Shown here piece by piece: positions 1-11,390 of a stretch of 64,000 nt of DNA (position 1 is its first letter; each line of letters opens with the position of its first letter). Below the pieces are notes generated by a model that saw only the letters and a list, made by a program, of their open reading frames with translations, did no database searches and had not been told where the DNA came from. This DNA comes from Ryuthela nishihirai (lineage: Eukaryota > Arthropoda > Arachnida > Araneae > Heptathelidae): the NCBI GenBank assembly GCA_038380435.1, contig JAWZYU010000018.1, positions 51,795,751 to 51,859,750 of the forward strand, read 5' to 3'. Position numbers and translations under genes: made by a program.

Positions 1-174
1 TTTTTTTGTACGTTACAGAAACGTGATAAGTTCATAGTTCAATATATTATATTTGATTTGAATTCAAATTTTTTTTGAATCTATTAATTTCTGAAAACGA
101 AATTTAAAAAGAAAAGTAAAAAAACGTAAGACTACATTAAAGGATAGAAAATTAACCGGACACTTTCCTGTCGT

Positions 175-553
175 GGGTTGGGTTGTTTGCCTCTGGGCTG
201 CACTCTTTTTGCGCACAATGGGCTGAATAGTCAGGTCACAAGGACCCCGAGGACTCAGAGAAGGTTTGGGGATCTACTGTATAGCTGCTATTGAACAGAT
301 GGAGCCTCCCGTTAAGGTCACCCAGCATGCTGTTTAAAATATATAGAGTATGTCTCTCCTGTACACGAAGTCACGGCTTAACATCCCATCCAATGGACGG
401 CGGTCTTTAAAAACCCCATGGTGTCCCCTACTGATCGAGGGCAGGGAGAGGGAGTTTTCCGAAATAAACCTTAACGCTGGCGCAAAGGGGACTCGAACCT
501 GGGGACTTCAGATTATGTGCCTGGTGTGCTACCGACTAGGCCACCCCCGCCCC
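175..553 (-). mobile_element. SINE-T copy 1 (tRNA-Thr-like SINE), diverged
   Basis: The element is written tail-first on the plus strand, so its tRNA-like 5' head is at the right end. In intact copies the head reads GGTGGCTCAGTCGGTAGCGC with A box TGGCTCAGTCGG, an anticodon-loop-like CTCGTAA (CGT, Thr), and B box GGTTCGAGTCC. A body of about 300 bp follows, ending in GGTAAAACAACCCAACCC. This copy carries many substitutions in the body and head and is an old member. SINEs are non-coding, transcribed by RNA polymerase III and mobilised by LINE proteins. The short frames here are not genes. Confidence 0.85.
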
Positions 554-2078
554 AATGTCATTTGTTGATCTACAGAGTCGAGAATATTTTTGTCTCCAAC
601 AATTTCCTCCACTCCAATAATAAAAATGATGAGTCTTCATATTTTCACATTGGTCTAATACCCCGATTGAAAATCAAGTCACTTTCAGTGAGCTTATTCT
701 TTGTTACGAAAAATAACTTATCATTTCGCATCGGTGACCGCCTTAGGGCGGAGGAAAATCGAAGCGGGGAATTAGTGTTGTCTTAGAGAGAAGGATCACG
801 CTATGCCAACATTAGAGTTGATAGCATGATCTTTACTTTGAAATTCAGCAATAATTTAGAGGTGGAGCCCTCCAGCATTATTTTGTTTTCTTCCACAAAC
901 ATTAAAACTTTACACGTTTCTGTAACATTAAAAAAATGCACGATATTTACCAGAAGAACATGCAAAAGGCGCATTTGATGATTTTTTTTTATCACAGCCT
1001 TAATTACATTGTTCTGTTTCTAATCAACAATTGCAACAATCGTGTGTATTTTTTCTATTTGTCGTTTTCTAAATCAAATATGCTCGTTTGGCGAGTCGAA
1101 ATAGAATAAACATTCGTTTTATCTGTTACTGCACTCCACTTAAAGTAATACCAGCCATGAAGTACGGTATTTTTTTTTATACGACAGAATCAAAATGTTC
1201 AAAGAGGAGGGCTTAAAAAAATAGTTTGCAAATTTGCATCGATAATGAATCCTTTTTCAGTAATGAATAGTTTCACAACAGGTTTAGGACTCACACATGT
1301 ACTAACTAATGTTTGGGTTTTTTTTCCTCTATTCAAACCTCAACTGAAGTGTTTGTTTATCTCAACATTTTCTTGCTACCTCGGCGAGTGTGGAGTTGCG
1401 AGCTGCTCCCGAATGCATCTGCATCGACCGCTTGCAACAGTTCTTCGGGTTGCACACGCCACCACTAGCGGCGCTGGTGTCAACTGGTTTCCTGCCTTGA
1501 TTTATGGCTCGGTAGAGAACAAACGCTGCTCTGTTGCACGAGCCAAACAAGTGCATTGTGAGCAACCTGCTGCCGCTCCTGCTGCACCAATCACTCCCGT
1601 TAACCTTTAGCATCACTGCGAGCAGGTAGCGGTGCTGGAAAAAGAAAACTCGACGATTAGGAAGTGCATGAGACTTACTAGGCACGTTGACTCGGCGATG
1701 ATGTGGCAGTCAGCTTTGTACCCAAACTGATTTTTTTACCGTTTAGCAACTTTTGTAACGTATTGCGAAAGGTTTGAATTTTACGTTCCCAAGAGAAAGA
1801 AGACAACATTGGAAAAGAAAGAAGACACCCAGCGAAAGAAAGAAGACACCTCTGAAAAGGAGAGCACACACCCCTGAAAAGGAGACACCGCTAGAAAGAA
1901 AAGAAGACACCATTGGAAAGGAAAGAAGACAACATTGTGGAAAAGAGAGATGTGAAGAACTCTGAAATCAGTAGATGGAACTTTTGTAAGAAGGAATTAT
2001 GTGAAAATGTTTAATTTTCCATTAGAAGAAAACTATGCCTAGGTGTTACAATATATAGTGCCCTTCCAAAATATTAGA
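554..2078. other. No recognisable gene; one GC-rich patch
   Basis: Mostly AT-rich DNA without similarity I recognise. Positions about 1380-1640 are distinctly richer in G+C, with overlapping frames of 121 aa (+) and 107 aa (-) that match no family I know. The patch could be an old repeat, a regulatory island or an exon; nothing in the sequence decides between these. Confidence 0.4.
1795..1965. repeat. Degenerate purine-rich tandem repeat
   Basis: An imperfect unit of about 20 bp built on GAAAGAAGACACC and GGAAAAG repeats roughly eight times. The plus-strand 63-aa frame here is a low-complexity Lys/Arg/Glu translation of the repeat and should not be taken as a protein. Confidence 0.7.
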
Positions 2079-2446
2079 GTTGGGTTGTTTTACCTCTGAG
2101 CGGCACGATTTTGCACACCATGGACTAACGGCCAGGTCACAAGGACACCGAAAGCTCAGAGAAGGTTGGGGGGGAGGTGGGAGACAGGTGGTAGCCTCAC
2201 GTCAAGGCCATCCATTGTGTTCTTTAACGTGCGTAGGGTATGGCTCTCCCGCACACGGGGCCACGGTTTAACGTCCCATCCGACGGACGACTGCCTTTCC
2301 AAGCCCATCGGTGTCCCCGGTGGCAGGGCGAAGAATTTTGCGGAGATAAATCTTAACGCTGACCCAGCTGGGCCTCGAACCTGGGAACTACAGATTACGA
2401 GCCTGGCGCGCTACCGACTGAGTCACCTCCCCCCCCCCCCCTGCCC
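2079..2446 (-). mobile_element. SINE-T copy 2
   Basis: Near full-length copy, tail at the left (GTTGGGTTGTTTTACC) and tRNA-like head at the right, with the terminal CCCCGCCCC region expanded into a C run near 2428-2441. It has lost part of the body, where the sequence around the AACAGCTGTTGGGAGACAG motif is shortened. No clear target-site duplication is visible. Confidence 0.85.
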
Positions 2447-2800
2447 TTTTGGTGTAGGAAGTGCTGCCTTTATATCAGACAAGCGTCATATTCGATGGGA
2501 AATGAGAGTTGCAGACGTAATTTAGACGGTTTTAGGGTCTACCTCGCATGGAAAAAATTGTCGTAAACTGGAGTTGCAATTGGTTCATAAGTTGGGGATT
2601 GTCTGTAATTTATTATTAATTATTCCAGCTACCATAACTCTTTAAATACTGAATGAATATTGTTAAAAATCGATATTTAAATAGCTCTAACTATGAACTT
2701 TAATTTCTCTTCAGTCACATTTTTCTATTAAATGTCTATATTGGAAGTTAAGGACTTAGAAGTGAGATTCCCATTGACATAACATTGAAGTTCTCTAATA
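2447..2800. other. AT-rich DNA, nothing recognised
   Basis: No ORF, RNA or repeat recognised. Confidence 0.4.
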
Positions 2801-3088
2801 TTTTCCCCGCCCTGCCCTCGGTCAGTAGGGGACACCGATGGGCTTGGAAAGGCCGCCGTCCGTCGGATGGGACGTTAAGCCGTGGCCATGTGTGCGGGAG
2901 AGCCATACCCTGTGCACGTTAAAGAACACGCTGGATGGCCTTGACGAAAGTCTACCATCAGTCTCCCAACAGCTGTTCCAGTGGGTCCCCTCCCCCAACC
3001 TTCTCTGAGCCTTCGGGGTCCATGCGACCTGGCCATTTAGCCCATGGTGTACAAAAAAGTGCCCCTCAGAGGTAAAACAACCCAACCT
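2801..3088 (+). mobile_element. SINE-T copy 3, 5'-truncated
   Basis: Plus-oriented copy beginning in the body at the CCCCGCCCTGCCC motif and running to the AAAACAACCCAACC tail. The whole tRNA-like head with the A and B boxes is missing. This fits incomplete reverse transcription, the usual cause of 5' truncation in SINEs. Confidence 0.85.
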
Positions 3089-3525
3089 AAATCTATAATA
3101 TTATCACGTTTATGCGATGATGTGGCAAGTCAGCTTTCTTCTACAGTAGCAAAATAATTTCTACCAAAATAATATTTTGATAAGACAGTGTATATATATA
3201 CTTCGGTGTTTTTTAATTAAATGATAACACAGAATGAGTTTTTACTCTGTGCTCAAGTTTTTTAAGAGAGTGAATAACAGTCATAATATTGGATCAAAGT
3301 TGCTTGTTGCTTTGCAATTTTATGCGAGATGTGATTGGCCGTCTGCCAAGTCAGCAACATTCTGTTTTTCAGGTTGTTTTAAGGCTTAGAATGAAACTAG
3401 AGAATAAGATGATTTCGTCTTATTGTCAATAGACATTTATATTTCCGCTAATATTAAATTAACTTATTATATTAATTTATTGCTATAATTTATTGCACAC
3501 GATTATTTTAATCTTTGCTTCCACC
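3089..3525. other. AT-rich DNA, nothing recognised
   Basis: Contains a TA microsatellite tract near 3190-3200. No gene or known repeat is seen. Confidence 0.4.
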
Positions 3526-4215
3526 AGCGGTTTTTCAAAGTACGGGGCGTGAACCCTTTGGAGAGGGGGAATAGTTTATTAACAGAAACGCGAGATTTTC
3601 TAAGAAACTTTTTTGCTAATATTGAATCCATTTTAATTTTTAAAACATGAGAGATCGATTTTATATAGTTTAGTTAACTGCATTGCTTTTAGAAACACAA
3701 CCCTTACAGTTCTAGAGGCCCGTACTAAAATAAAATTAAGGGGAGTGTGGGACAAGAAAATAACCTAAAAAAGGTAAACGGAGGGGGCCAAGAAACTGAA
3801 TTTCCATTATAATATAAAATTTCCCCCCTCCGTTTTAGAGCTCTTTAAAAAATTTCTTTAAAAATTCATAAATTTAATAATTTTTTGCCTCTGTTACCTT
3901 TATCAGCATTCTTAAGGGTGGATATGCCACCTTTAAAACATCCGACCTGCAGTGAAAGATTACTCTGCTTAATTAAAAGCTTTCTTCAGGCATTTAATTT
4001 CTTGCACGATTTGAAACTCAATATCACAAACAGTAGTTGTTGGTCCTTCACAGTTGACAGCACTGTCACGTTCGTTTTTGAATTCCTTTGTCTTCCCACC
4101 ACGTCTCAACAACTGCCATTCCTTGTCACTGCTCACACATTTGGGGAGGGTGGGGGGAAGCGATAAAACATTTTCTGAACGGAGGGGATGCAATTGTTGA
4201 AAGTTTGGAAACCTC
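3526..4215. mobile_element. Possible hAT-like non-autonomous element
   Basis: The left end CAGCGGTTTTTCAAAG and the reverse complement of the right end, CAGAGGTTTCCAAACTTT, are similar terminal inverted repeats of the hAT 'CAGTGGTT..CAAA' type. The flanking 8-mers (GCTTCCAC and GTTTACAT) agree at five of eight positions, so the target duplication is weak. No transposase is present. The interior at 3725-3920 is also found, diverged, at 42718-42885. The call rests on end similarity only. Confidence 0.45.
3725..3920 (+). repeat. Interspersed repeat, partner at 42718-42885
   Basis: Shares the landmarks CCCCTCCGTTTTAGAG, CTTTAAAAA.TTT, AAATTTAATAAT and CAGCATTCTTAAG with the partner copy in the same order and spacing. 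The family is unknown to me. Confidence 0.6.
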
Positions 4216-4243
4216 TGGTTTACATTTCACAAAAGATTTCATC

Positions 4244-4504
4244 AGTGGTGGGATTCAGAAATTTTAGCAGCGGGTTCTCTCTCCCCTTACAGCCCTTTCA
4301 TGGTGAAAAATAAAAACCAAGAAAAATTTAGATTGAATTGTGATTTGGGCGATAATCATCCGTGGAATAGCGCGAGCAATAATTGCGATTCCGGAACGTG
4401 AATAGCAGCCTATTCGAAAGAATTAAGGACCGGTTCAGCGAACTTTGGAAATTCTAGGAACAGGTTCGCTCGAACCGGTCCGAACAAGCTGAATCCCATC
4501 AGTG
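4244..4504. mobile_element. hAT-type MITE
   Basis: A 261-bp element without coding capacity. The left terminus CAGTGGTGGGATTCAG and the inverted right terminus CACTGATGGGATTCAG differ at two positions. The flanking 8-mers GATTTCAT (4236-4243) and CATTACAT (4505-4512) agree at six of eight bases, which fits the 8-bp target duplication of hAT elements. The interior near 4430-4480 holds the inverted motif GGACCGGTTC / GAACCGGTCC. It depends on a transposase encoded elsewhere. Confidence 0.7.
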
Positions 4505-4575
4505 CATTACATTAGGCTGAATGCCTTCTTTTCCCACAAGTAAAACCTTAAAATGATCGACAAAAATATAAGCTT

Positions 4576-4962
4576 GGGTTGTGTTGTTTTACCTCTGGGC
4601 GGCACTTTTTTGCACACAATGGGCTAAATGGCCAGGCCACACGGACCCCAAAGGCTCAGAGAAGGTTGGAGGAGGTGACCCACTGGAACAGCTGTTGGGA
4701 GACAGATGGTAGCCTCCCGTCAAGGCCATCCAGCGTGTTCTTTAACGTGCACAGGGTATGGCTCTCCCGCACACGGGACCACGGCTTAATGTCCCATCTG
4801 ACGGACGGAGGCCTTTCCAAGCCCATCGGTGTCCCCTACTGACCGTGGGCAGGGCGGGGAATTTTGCGGAGATAAATCTCAACGCTGACCCAGCTGGGAC
4901 TCAAACCTGGGAACTGCAGATTACGAGCCTGACGCGCTACCGACTGAGCCACCCCCGCCCCC
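4576..4962 (-). mobile_element. SINE-T copy 4, full length with TSD
   Basis: Complete copy flanked by the perfect 10-bp direct repeat ATATAAGCTT (4566-4575 and 4963-4972), a target-site duplication. The head at the right has an intact tRNA-like fold. The tail has an extra TGTTG between the CAACC units. Confidence 0.92.
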
Positions 4963-4972
4963 ATATAAGCTT

Positions 4973-5982
4973 GTAATTCCTATTAAAATATATGTATCGA
5001 ATGAAGTAGTCAGATATTACAAGAAGCTGAAAGAAAAAAGGAAAAAGAAATCTTTTTATGAATTATTTATGTCTTCTAACTGAAAATTCTCCAAAAATAT
5101 CAGCTGTTAAAAGAAGTGATGTAGAAAAAGTCTCCCAATTTTAAACAAATTTCTGCTGTTAATTCTATTTCCGACTGCGATTTATTTTAGGTACTGCATC
5201 AAAACATCTGTTTAATATAATTTTAATATATTGTTTACACTAAACAAACATTTGCAGAAGCAAATATCAGCTATTGGGAGTTGGATTCCAGAATTTTTTT
5301 CTCTATATTACGGTACTTGAGTGTTTAAAGTATTATCATTTCTTTTCGCTTGAAACATTCAACATAAAACAGAGATTAATCAGATGTTCCAATTTATTAG
5401 GAACAGTCCTAATAACTGGATGCATGATCTTACATCATCAGTGGGTTAAAAATTTAATAGATGAAAACAGCGTGAGTTCAAAAATATGCTTACCAAACAT
5501 AAATATAAGTGAAGTAATTTATTACAAAGGTATAAAACCATACAAATAAAACAGTCTTATCTATACGGAAATTATGCTTTCATCTGTATGAGGTTAAACC
5601 ATAAAAAGATTTATTATGCTTAATTAATTTTCTAATGTTTACATTACAATGTTTTCAATATTTATTCTAAGTACAAAATAGAACCTTTTATTTCATAGTA
5701 CTTAACGAACAGCGCAAATATCTGTTGAAATTCCTTTGTGATACCATGGTTACCTTAACAATTCTTTATACCTTATTTATTCGAGGCATCAGACGATGAT
5801 CTCTCCTTAAAGAGGACCTAAAGCAAACTTTTCCTGTTCGCCCCTTTTTACAATGGAAATAGGCTTCATCTTGAACAAAATTTAAACAATCTTTTCATTC
5901 AGAATCACATAACACTAACCCATCAGCACAAGTCCTTTCTTTACTACTAAACAAAAACTTCCGTTCTCCTCCTCAATTCCTA
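4973..5982. other. AT-rich DNA, nothing recognised
   Basis: A 91-codon frame at 5274-5549 has no recognisable features and AT-driven composition. I do not call a gene. Confidence 0.4.
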
Positions 5983-6315
5983 GGGGCGGGGTGACTCAGG
6001 TCGGTCAGGCTCGTAATCTGCAGTTCCCAGGTTCGAGTCCCAGCTGGGTCAGCATTGAGATTTATCTCCGCAAAATTCCCCACCCTGCCCACGGTCAGCA
6101 GGGGACACCGCTGGGTTTGGAAAGGCCACCGTCCGTCGGATGGGATGTTAAACCGTGGCCTGTGTGTGGGAGAGTCATACCCTGTGAACGTTCAAGAACA
6201 TGCTGGATGACCTTGACGGGAGGCTACCATCTGTCTCGCAACAGCTGTTCCAGTGGGTCCCGTCCCCCAACCTTCTCTGAGCCTTCAGGGTCCATGTGAC
6301 CTGATCATTTAGCCC
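5983..6315 (+). mobile_element. SINE-T copy 5, 3' end lost
   Basis: Plus-oriented copy with the tRNA-like head at 5983-6045 (A box altered to GTGACTCAGGTCGG, B box GGTTCGAGTCC intact). It stops at the body motif CATTTAGCCC and abuts the ATC-repeat 3' end of the neighbouring LINE. The SINE tail is missing, so either the LINE inserted here with a deletion or the junction is a later rearrangement. Confidence 0.85.
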
Positions 6316-9300
6316 ATCATCATCATCCTCAAGCAGCCATGGGCTACGGAGGTCCAACCAGACCATGCAGTTTAATTCTCCAAGCATATCTGTCCTGAGC
6401 TACATCTGCTGCATCCGGTCACTACACACCAATTCTAATAAGGTACTGTTTGACATTGTCTGCCCACCGCATCCTAGGTCTCCCCCTTCTTTCTGAGGCC
6501 TTTAGGCACACTGTTCATAACCCTATTCCCCAATCTATAATTATTCATACGGGCAACATGGCCAAACCAACAGAGACTCTCTCTACACAATACGCTGCTT
6601 AAAGGAGGTTGCCGACTCCTTTGCCTAACCTCATCATTAGTTACAAAGTTGAACCACCTAATGCCCAAGATACTGCGTAAGCATCTGGAATCAAAAGCAT
6701 CTAGTGTCCTGTTATCTTGTTTACAAAGTGTCCAAGAGTCACTACCATAACTAACCCTAGAAAGAACCAACTATTATACAGTCTAATTTTAGTCTTTAGG
6801 TGTATACCCCTATTTCTCCACACTCTCCCTAGATTCTTAAAAGTCCCGGCAGCAATCCCTATTCGTCTGTTAATCTCATGCCGCATATCACCAGTATGTG
6901 TTACATAGCTCCCAAGGCAATTAAACTGTAACACCTACTCAAGACTGCAACCATTCAGATTAACTGAATCACAGACTGCCTGACCAATTTTCATCACTTT
7001 AGTTTTCTCTCTGTTTATAACCAACCTACTCTACTACCAGTCTCAAAACAGCTCGAATGAAAGAGTTCATCTCATCAACATCATTTGCCAAAAGGGCTAA
7101 ATCATCAACATAATCTAAATCAGAAATTTTCTTATCTCCAGACCATTTAAGGCCAAAATCTTTCCCTTGAAGTGAATTTCGCATAACATAATCAACAACC
7201 AAACTAAAGAGAAAAGGAGACAAAATTCACCCTTGTCGAACACCAGAAATAATGCTAAACCAATTGCTACAAGACTTACCAACTCTCACACACGACTCAG
7301 TGTTATTGTACAGCGCTTTCATTATGTTAACTAACTTGTCTGGTATACCATATGATGTCACAATCAACCAGAAATTATGACGATCAACAGAGTCGAAAGT
7401 TTTTTTGAAATCAACAAATCTAGCAACCAAAGGTTTCTGAAACTCTAAACATTTCTCAAGAATCTGCCTAAGTGAAAATATCTGATCCACACATCCCCTA
7501 CCACTTCTGAATCCACATTGCTCATCACGCAATTGACTGTCAACCAGATTCTTAATTCTATTAAGCACAATCATGGAAAGAACTTTACCTGGAACAGAGA
7601 GTAGGCTGATACCCCTATAGTTATCACAAGAACTGCGATCACCTTTTTTGAAAATAGGGATAATAATAGCTCTGGTGAAATCCTTAGGAACCATGCCTTT
7701 ATCATAAAAGATATTCAAAATTTCAATCATCCAAGTGGTAACCAAAACATTTCATGCTCTAAGCATTTCTGTAGTAATTTCATTTATCCTTGGGGATTTA
7801 TGAAGTTTAAGTTTAGAAATAGCCAAGATAACTTCAGATTGTGTTATAGGGCCAACATTAAAGCCAACAATGCATCTATCATCATTACAAACAATGGGAG
7901 TAGAACTAACCACATTGTTTAGAACATCACTGAAATGCTCAGCCCACCTAGCCATGACAGGAATACTTACCTTACCTTGTTTATCCTTCAATCCCTGTAT
8001 ACCTATCCGTTTTCTACCACATAAAACATTAACTATCTGGTACAGCTCTCTGCTGTTGTGCTGCCTAACTGCTTCCTCAGCTTTGTCAGCCAAGCCATCA
8101 AGCCAAAGATTCTTATCAGTAGCTAACTGATCCTTTACACGTTTATTAAGCTCTCTGTAATCCTTTCTATTAGGACTAGTAGGGTACTGATTAAGGACAT
8201 TCCTGCAGTTCCTTCTTTCTGAAATAAGCTCAAGTGCCTTATCACTTAAATAATTCTGTCTCCTCTGCTCCTTTTTCCCTAAAAGAGTACTGTTAGTGTC
8301 CAAAAAAGCCTGTTTAAAATGATCCCATTCTTCCTCAATTTCAGTAGTAAGCATACCATGACTGTCATAATGACTAAGTAACCTATCATGGAAAGCTTTA
8401 GCTATAACTGGGTCTTTCAGAGTGTCAGTATTAAAAGTAAAAATTTTTAACCCTAGCACAACACTTTTTAGTTTAAGTTGCAAGACACTTATAACAAGGC
8501 AATGGTCAGATCCAATTTCAGCTCCCCTATATGCCCTGGTATTCCTAACAGAACTAGCCCATTTGCTGTTAATTAATATATAATCAATCATATTCTTATG
8601 CAGCCCATCAGGTGAAACCCATGTGTACTTATGTATGTCGCGGTGTTTGTAATAAGTTTTAGTTATTCTGAAACCATTGAGTTTACTTACCTGTAGGAGA
8701 CATTGCCCATTGCCATTGTAGCTACCAATACCAATACCTATTACTCCTACCCAAAGGTCAGAGTCAGTACCAACTCTGGCATTGAAGTCACCTAGAACAA
8801 GGGTAATATCTCCTTTCTTGACAGAATTCAAAATATCCTGAAGTTGTCCATAAAACCTATCCTTCTCATCCTCATCGTCATCCTCAGTGGGGGCATAACA
8901 GCAGATAACATTCAAGTCTTTAACGCTTGTCTGAAATTTTGCTGTAAGAAACCTTTCATTAATGCACTCATATCCTAGAAGAGCATCACTAGCGTGTCTG
9001 CTGAAAAGCAGACCCACGCCTTGGTGATGCTTTTTGTCGTCCCTCCCTGAAAAGAGAAATTTAAGATTATTTTTAAGAATCTGACCTTTATCTGTCCATC
9101 TGGTCTCTTGCAAGCCGAGAATATCTAGGTTATAGCGCTGGAATTCCTGCGTGATGACATCAAGAGAATAATCTCTCTGTAATGTCCTCACGTTCCACGT
9201 TCCTGCAGAGAGAAAATGATTAGTAGGATTTTTAAAGAAATTAGGTTTATTGAGATTGGTAGGGCCAACAATATCAAACAGCCCCCTGATCGCAGGCATG

Positions 9301-9362
9301 GAGCAAAGACCTGTTCCTCCTCCGCTAAAGGCTGAAGTCACCGATGCTGCCTATTCATTCTT
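6316..9362 (-). pseudogene. Decayed non-LTR retrotransposon (APE endonuclease + RT, RTE-like)
   Basis: About 3 kb on the minus strand. The N-terminal part (9341-7752, 529 aa) is an AP-type endonuclease: GTWNVRTL at residues 47-54, QETRW at 78-82, GDFNARVG at 184-191, a WVSPDG..MIDYIL block at 241-256 and SDH at 278-280, all expected for cleavage of target DNA. The reverse transcriptase follows at 7745-7026 with YRGISLL, CGFRSGRGCVDQI, motif A FVDFKKTFDSVDR and the catalytic YVDD in LDYVDDLALLA. C-terminal frames (6934-6701 and 6770-6474) include RIFG-like CWFGHVARM and end in RPRMRWADNV. Two in-frame TGA stops (about 7752 and 7224) and at least two frameshifts (about 7025 and 6770) break it, so it is dead. 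The 3' end carries a short GAT repeat. RTE-like is my best assignment from the endonuclease and C-terminus; a related clade is possible. Confidence 0.88.
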
Positions 9363-9377
9363 ATTCTTTGTTAGTTC

Positions 9378-11232
9378 GTCAAATGAAGGTTTAAACTAGA
9401 AGGACGCCTATCGCCTCTGGCGCATGTGTGAATCTCGTTTTCAAAGAGAAAGAAGTTTTTCCTTTACCTAATGTTTCATTCCTTAAAAGTTTTAATTTGA
9501 GATAGCGAATGATGGGGGAAATGCAAATAGTATTATATTGGTAATTATACAACATAAAAGTATTCGTCTTTTAATTCTTAAATCTAAAAATTTGCATTTC
9601 CCACACCTCTCTTAGAAAAGTGGGTAGATTATTGCTGTCAGTGGAATATCCCTTAAAAGTTACCAGCAATTTTTAAAATTTTTATACTATACATGTTATT
9701 TGTGAAACTCGATAACAGCTCTGTTGTTTCATCATTTCAGTGATATGTAAATATATATATATGTGTTTGAAAAATGCGAATTATATTTCATTAGTACCAA
9801 TCAAACTGAAAAATAGTTTTCTAATTATCATTTCACTTTTCTCCAATCGAAACTTCATGATATTCACATTCCACCATCAAAATTTCACATTTATATCATT
9901 AATACATCGTTGCAATATTCGCTTGAAATTTTCGAATTTTCAAACTTTTTCACCGTTAGAGGGAGCAATTATAGCGTTCAAAGGTGCGAATCATAATATT
10001 TTATCAATTCCTATCTAACGTTAAAAAAGATTTTTTCATTTATCGCTAAATACAAACAATTATCTGCTAAAACAAAAAAACTGTGTTTTCTCAACCCCTC
10101 TGGGTCAAAGAGTGCAATTCATTGCTGCCAATGGAAACATCATGACATTCACATCCACCACCAAAATTTAAAATTTCTAGATGAAATACGTCGTTTGCAA
10201 TATTTGCTGAAAATTTTGGAAGTTCCAAATTTTTCCACCGTTAGAGGGCGCAATTATAGTTTTTGGAAGATTTAAAAAGTGTAAATCACGATATTTTATC
10301 AATTCCTATTTAACCCAAAAATGTTTTTCATTTATCTCTAAAAACAAACAACTGCTAAATTTAAAAAGATGTGTTTCCCCACCCACTCTGGGTCTAAGGG
10401 GTCAACTCATTGTTGACAATAGGAACCTGGTGACCTTCGTATTCCACCACCAAAATTCCAAATTTCTAGCATAAATACTTCGTTTGCAATATCGTTTGAA
10501 ATTTTGGCAGTTTCAACTTTTTCCACCGCTAGAGGGCATAATTATAGTTTTAGTGAGAGATTCAGAAAATACAAATCGTAATATTTCATCAATACCTATC
10601 CAACACAAAAATAATTTTCAATTTATCCCTGTAAACAAAAAAGTTCGATGCCTGCAGACGGACGGACAACAAAGCGAAACTATTATCTCGTTTCCTTTGA
10701 AATCGAGATAAATATATGTAGCGTCAAATTCGCCTGGTCTTTTTAACTAAACACCCCTGTTTCTGCTCTTAAAAAACTTACCCTTTTTTTGGAGGAGAAA
10801 GCTATTACGTTAACTACGTTACTTCGCACCTCGTAAACCTTCATTTGACATATAACTCATTATAATTGGCCCCCATAAACTTTATTCTTTTAAGTAACGA
10901 AAAAAAGGGCCATAATTGTTGCAGCTTTTCCAAGCTTTCATTTGAATTATCTCGTGAACAGTTTGCACAGATTCACTTTTTTTTCGCAAGGAGGGCTGAG
11001 GGAAGAAATAAATTAATATCCCCTCAAGCAGCTGCTTGCCACAGAGGTCTGACAGGAGCCTGTCAGTTTACATGCCATAGTAGAAGGTCTGTGAGGATGG
11101 CAGGACCTCAGCAGAAAAACGACACATACATCCATGCCTTATCCGGGACTGAAACCCTGATCCCTTAGTTTATCCGGGGCTGAAACCCTGGTCCCTCCCT
11201 GGCTGCACTCAGCACCCCCTTTAACACCACCC
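9378..11232 (+). mobile_element. TIR element plus flank, copy A of an inverted pair
   Basis: Positions 9378-9393 (GTCAAATGAAGGTTTA) and the inverted match at 10834-10849 form 16-bp terminal inverted repeats around a 1.47-kb non-coding element. Its interior is about three tandem units of roughly 295 bp (starts near 10035, 10327 and 10620), each with CCACCACCAAAAT, TTTGCAATAT and a CACCG(T/C)TAGAGGG block. Similarity to the inverted copy at 37269-39311 starts at the left TIR but continues 380 bp past the right TIR to 11232, including a SINE-S insertion, so copy B carries extra flank. The ends do not place it in a superfamily for me. Confidence 0.7.
11023..11200 (-). mobile_element. SINE-S copy 1 (tRNA-Ser/Leu-like SINE), head degenerate
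   Basis: Full SINE-S members begin CCGTCCCGTGGCCGAGTGG with A box TGGCCGAGTGG and B box GGTTCGAGCCC, then a body with CGTTTTTCTGCTGAGGTCC and CAAGCAGCTGCTTGAG, and end in a TATTTATTT tail. Here the orientation is reversed and the B box region is duplicated and mutated (GACTGAAACCCTG twice). The same insertion exists in the inverted copy B at 37320-37495, so it predates that duplication. Confidence 0.85.
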
Positions 11233-11236
11233 AACT

Positions 11237-11390
11237 GGGTTCGAGCCCCGGGTAAGGCATGGATGTATGTGTCGTTTTTCTGCTGAGGTCCTGCCATCCT
11301 CTCAGACCTTCTACTATGGCATATAAACTGACAGGCTCCTGTCAGACCTCTGTGGCAAGCAGCTGCTTGAGGGGGTATTTATTTATTGTT
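11237..11390 (+). mobile_element. SINE-S copy 2, head-truncated, inverted against copy 1
   Basis: Starts at GGGTTCGAGCCCCGGG and runs through the body to TATTTATTTATTG. It faces the minus-strand copy at 11023-11200, giving an inverted repeat of about 140 bp per arm that could form a long hairpin. It has no counterpart at copy B. Confidence 0.85.

Noticed and set aside
1362..1685. 107-aa and 121-aa opposing frames in the GC-rich patch
   Set aside because: No recognisable domain, and both strands are open as expected for a short GC-rich stretch. Kept only as a note on the region.
2374..2440. tRNA-Thr genes at the ends of the SINE-T copies
   Set aside because: The heads look like tRNA with A and B boxes, but each continues into the SINE body, lacks a proper acceptor stem pairing and terminator, and is repeated throughout the window.
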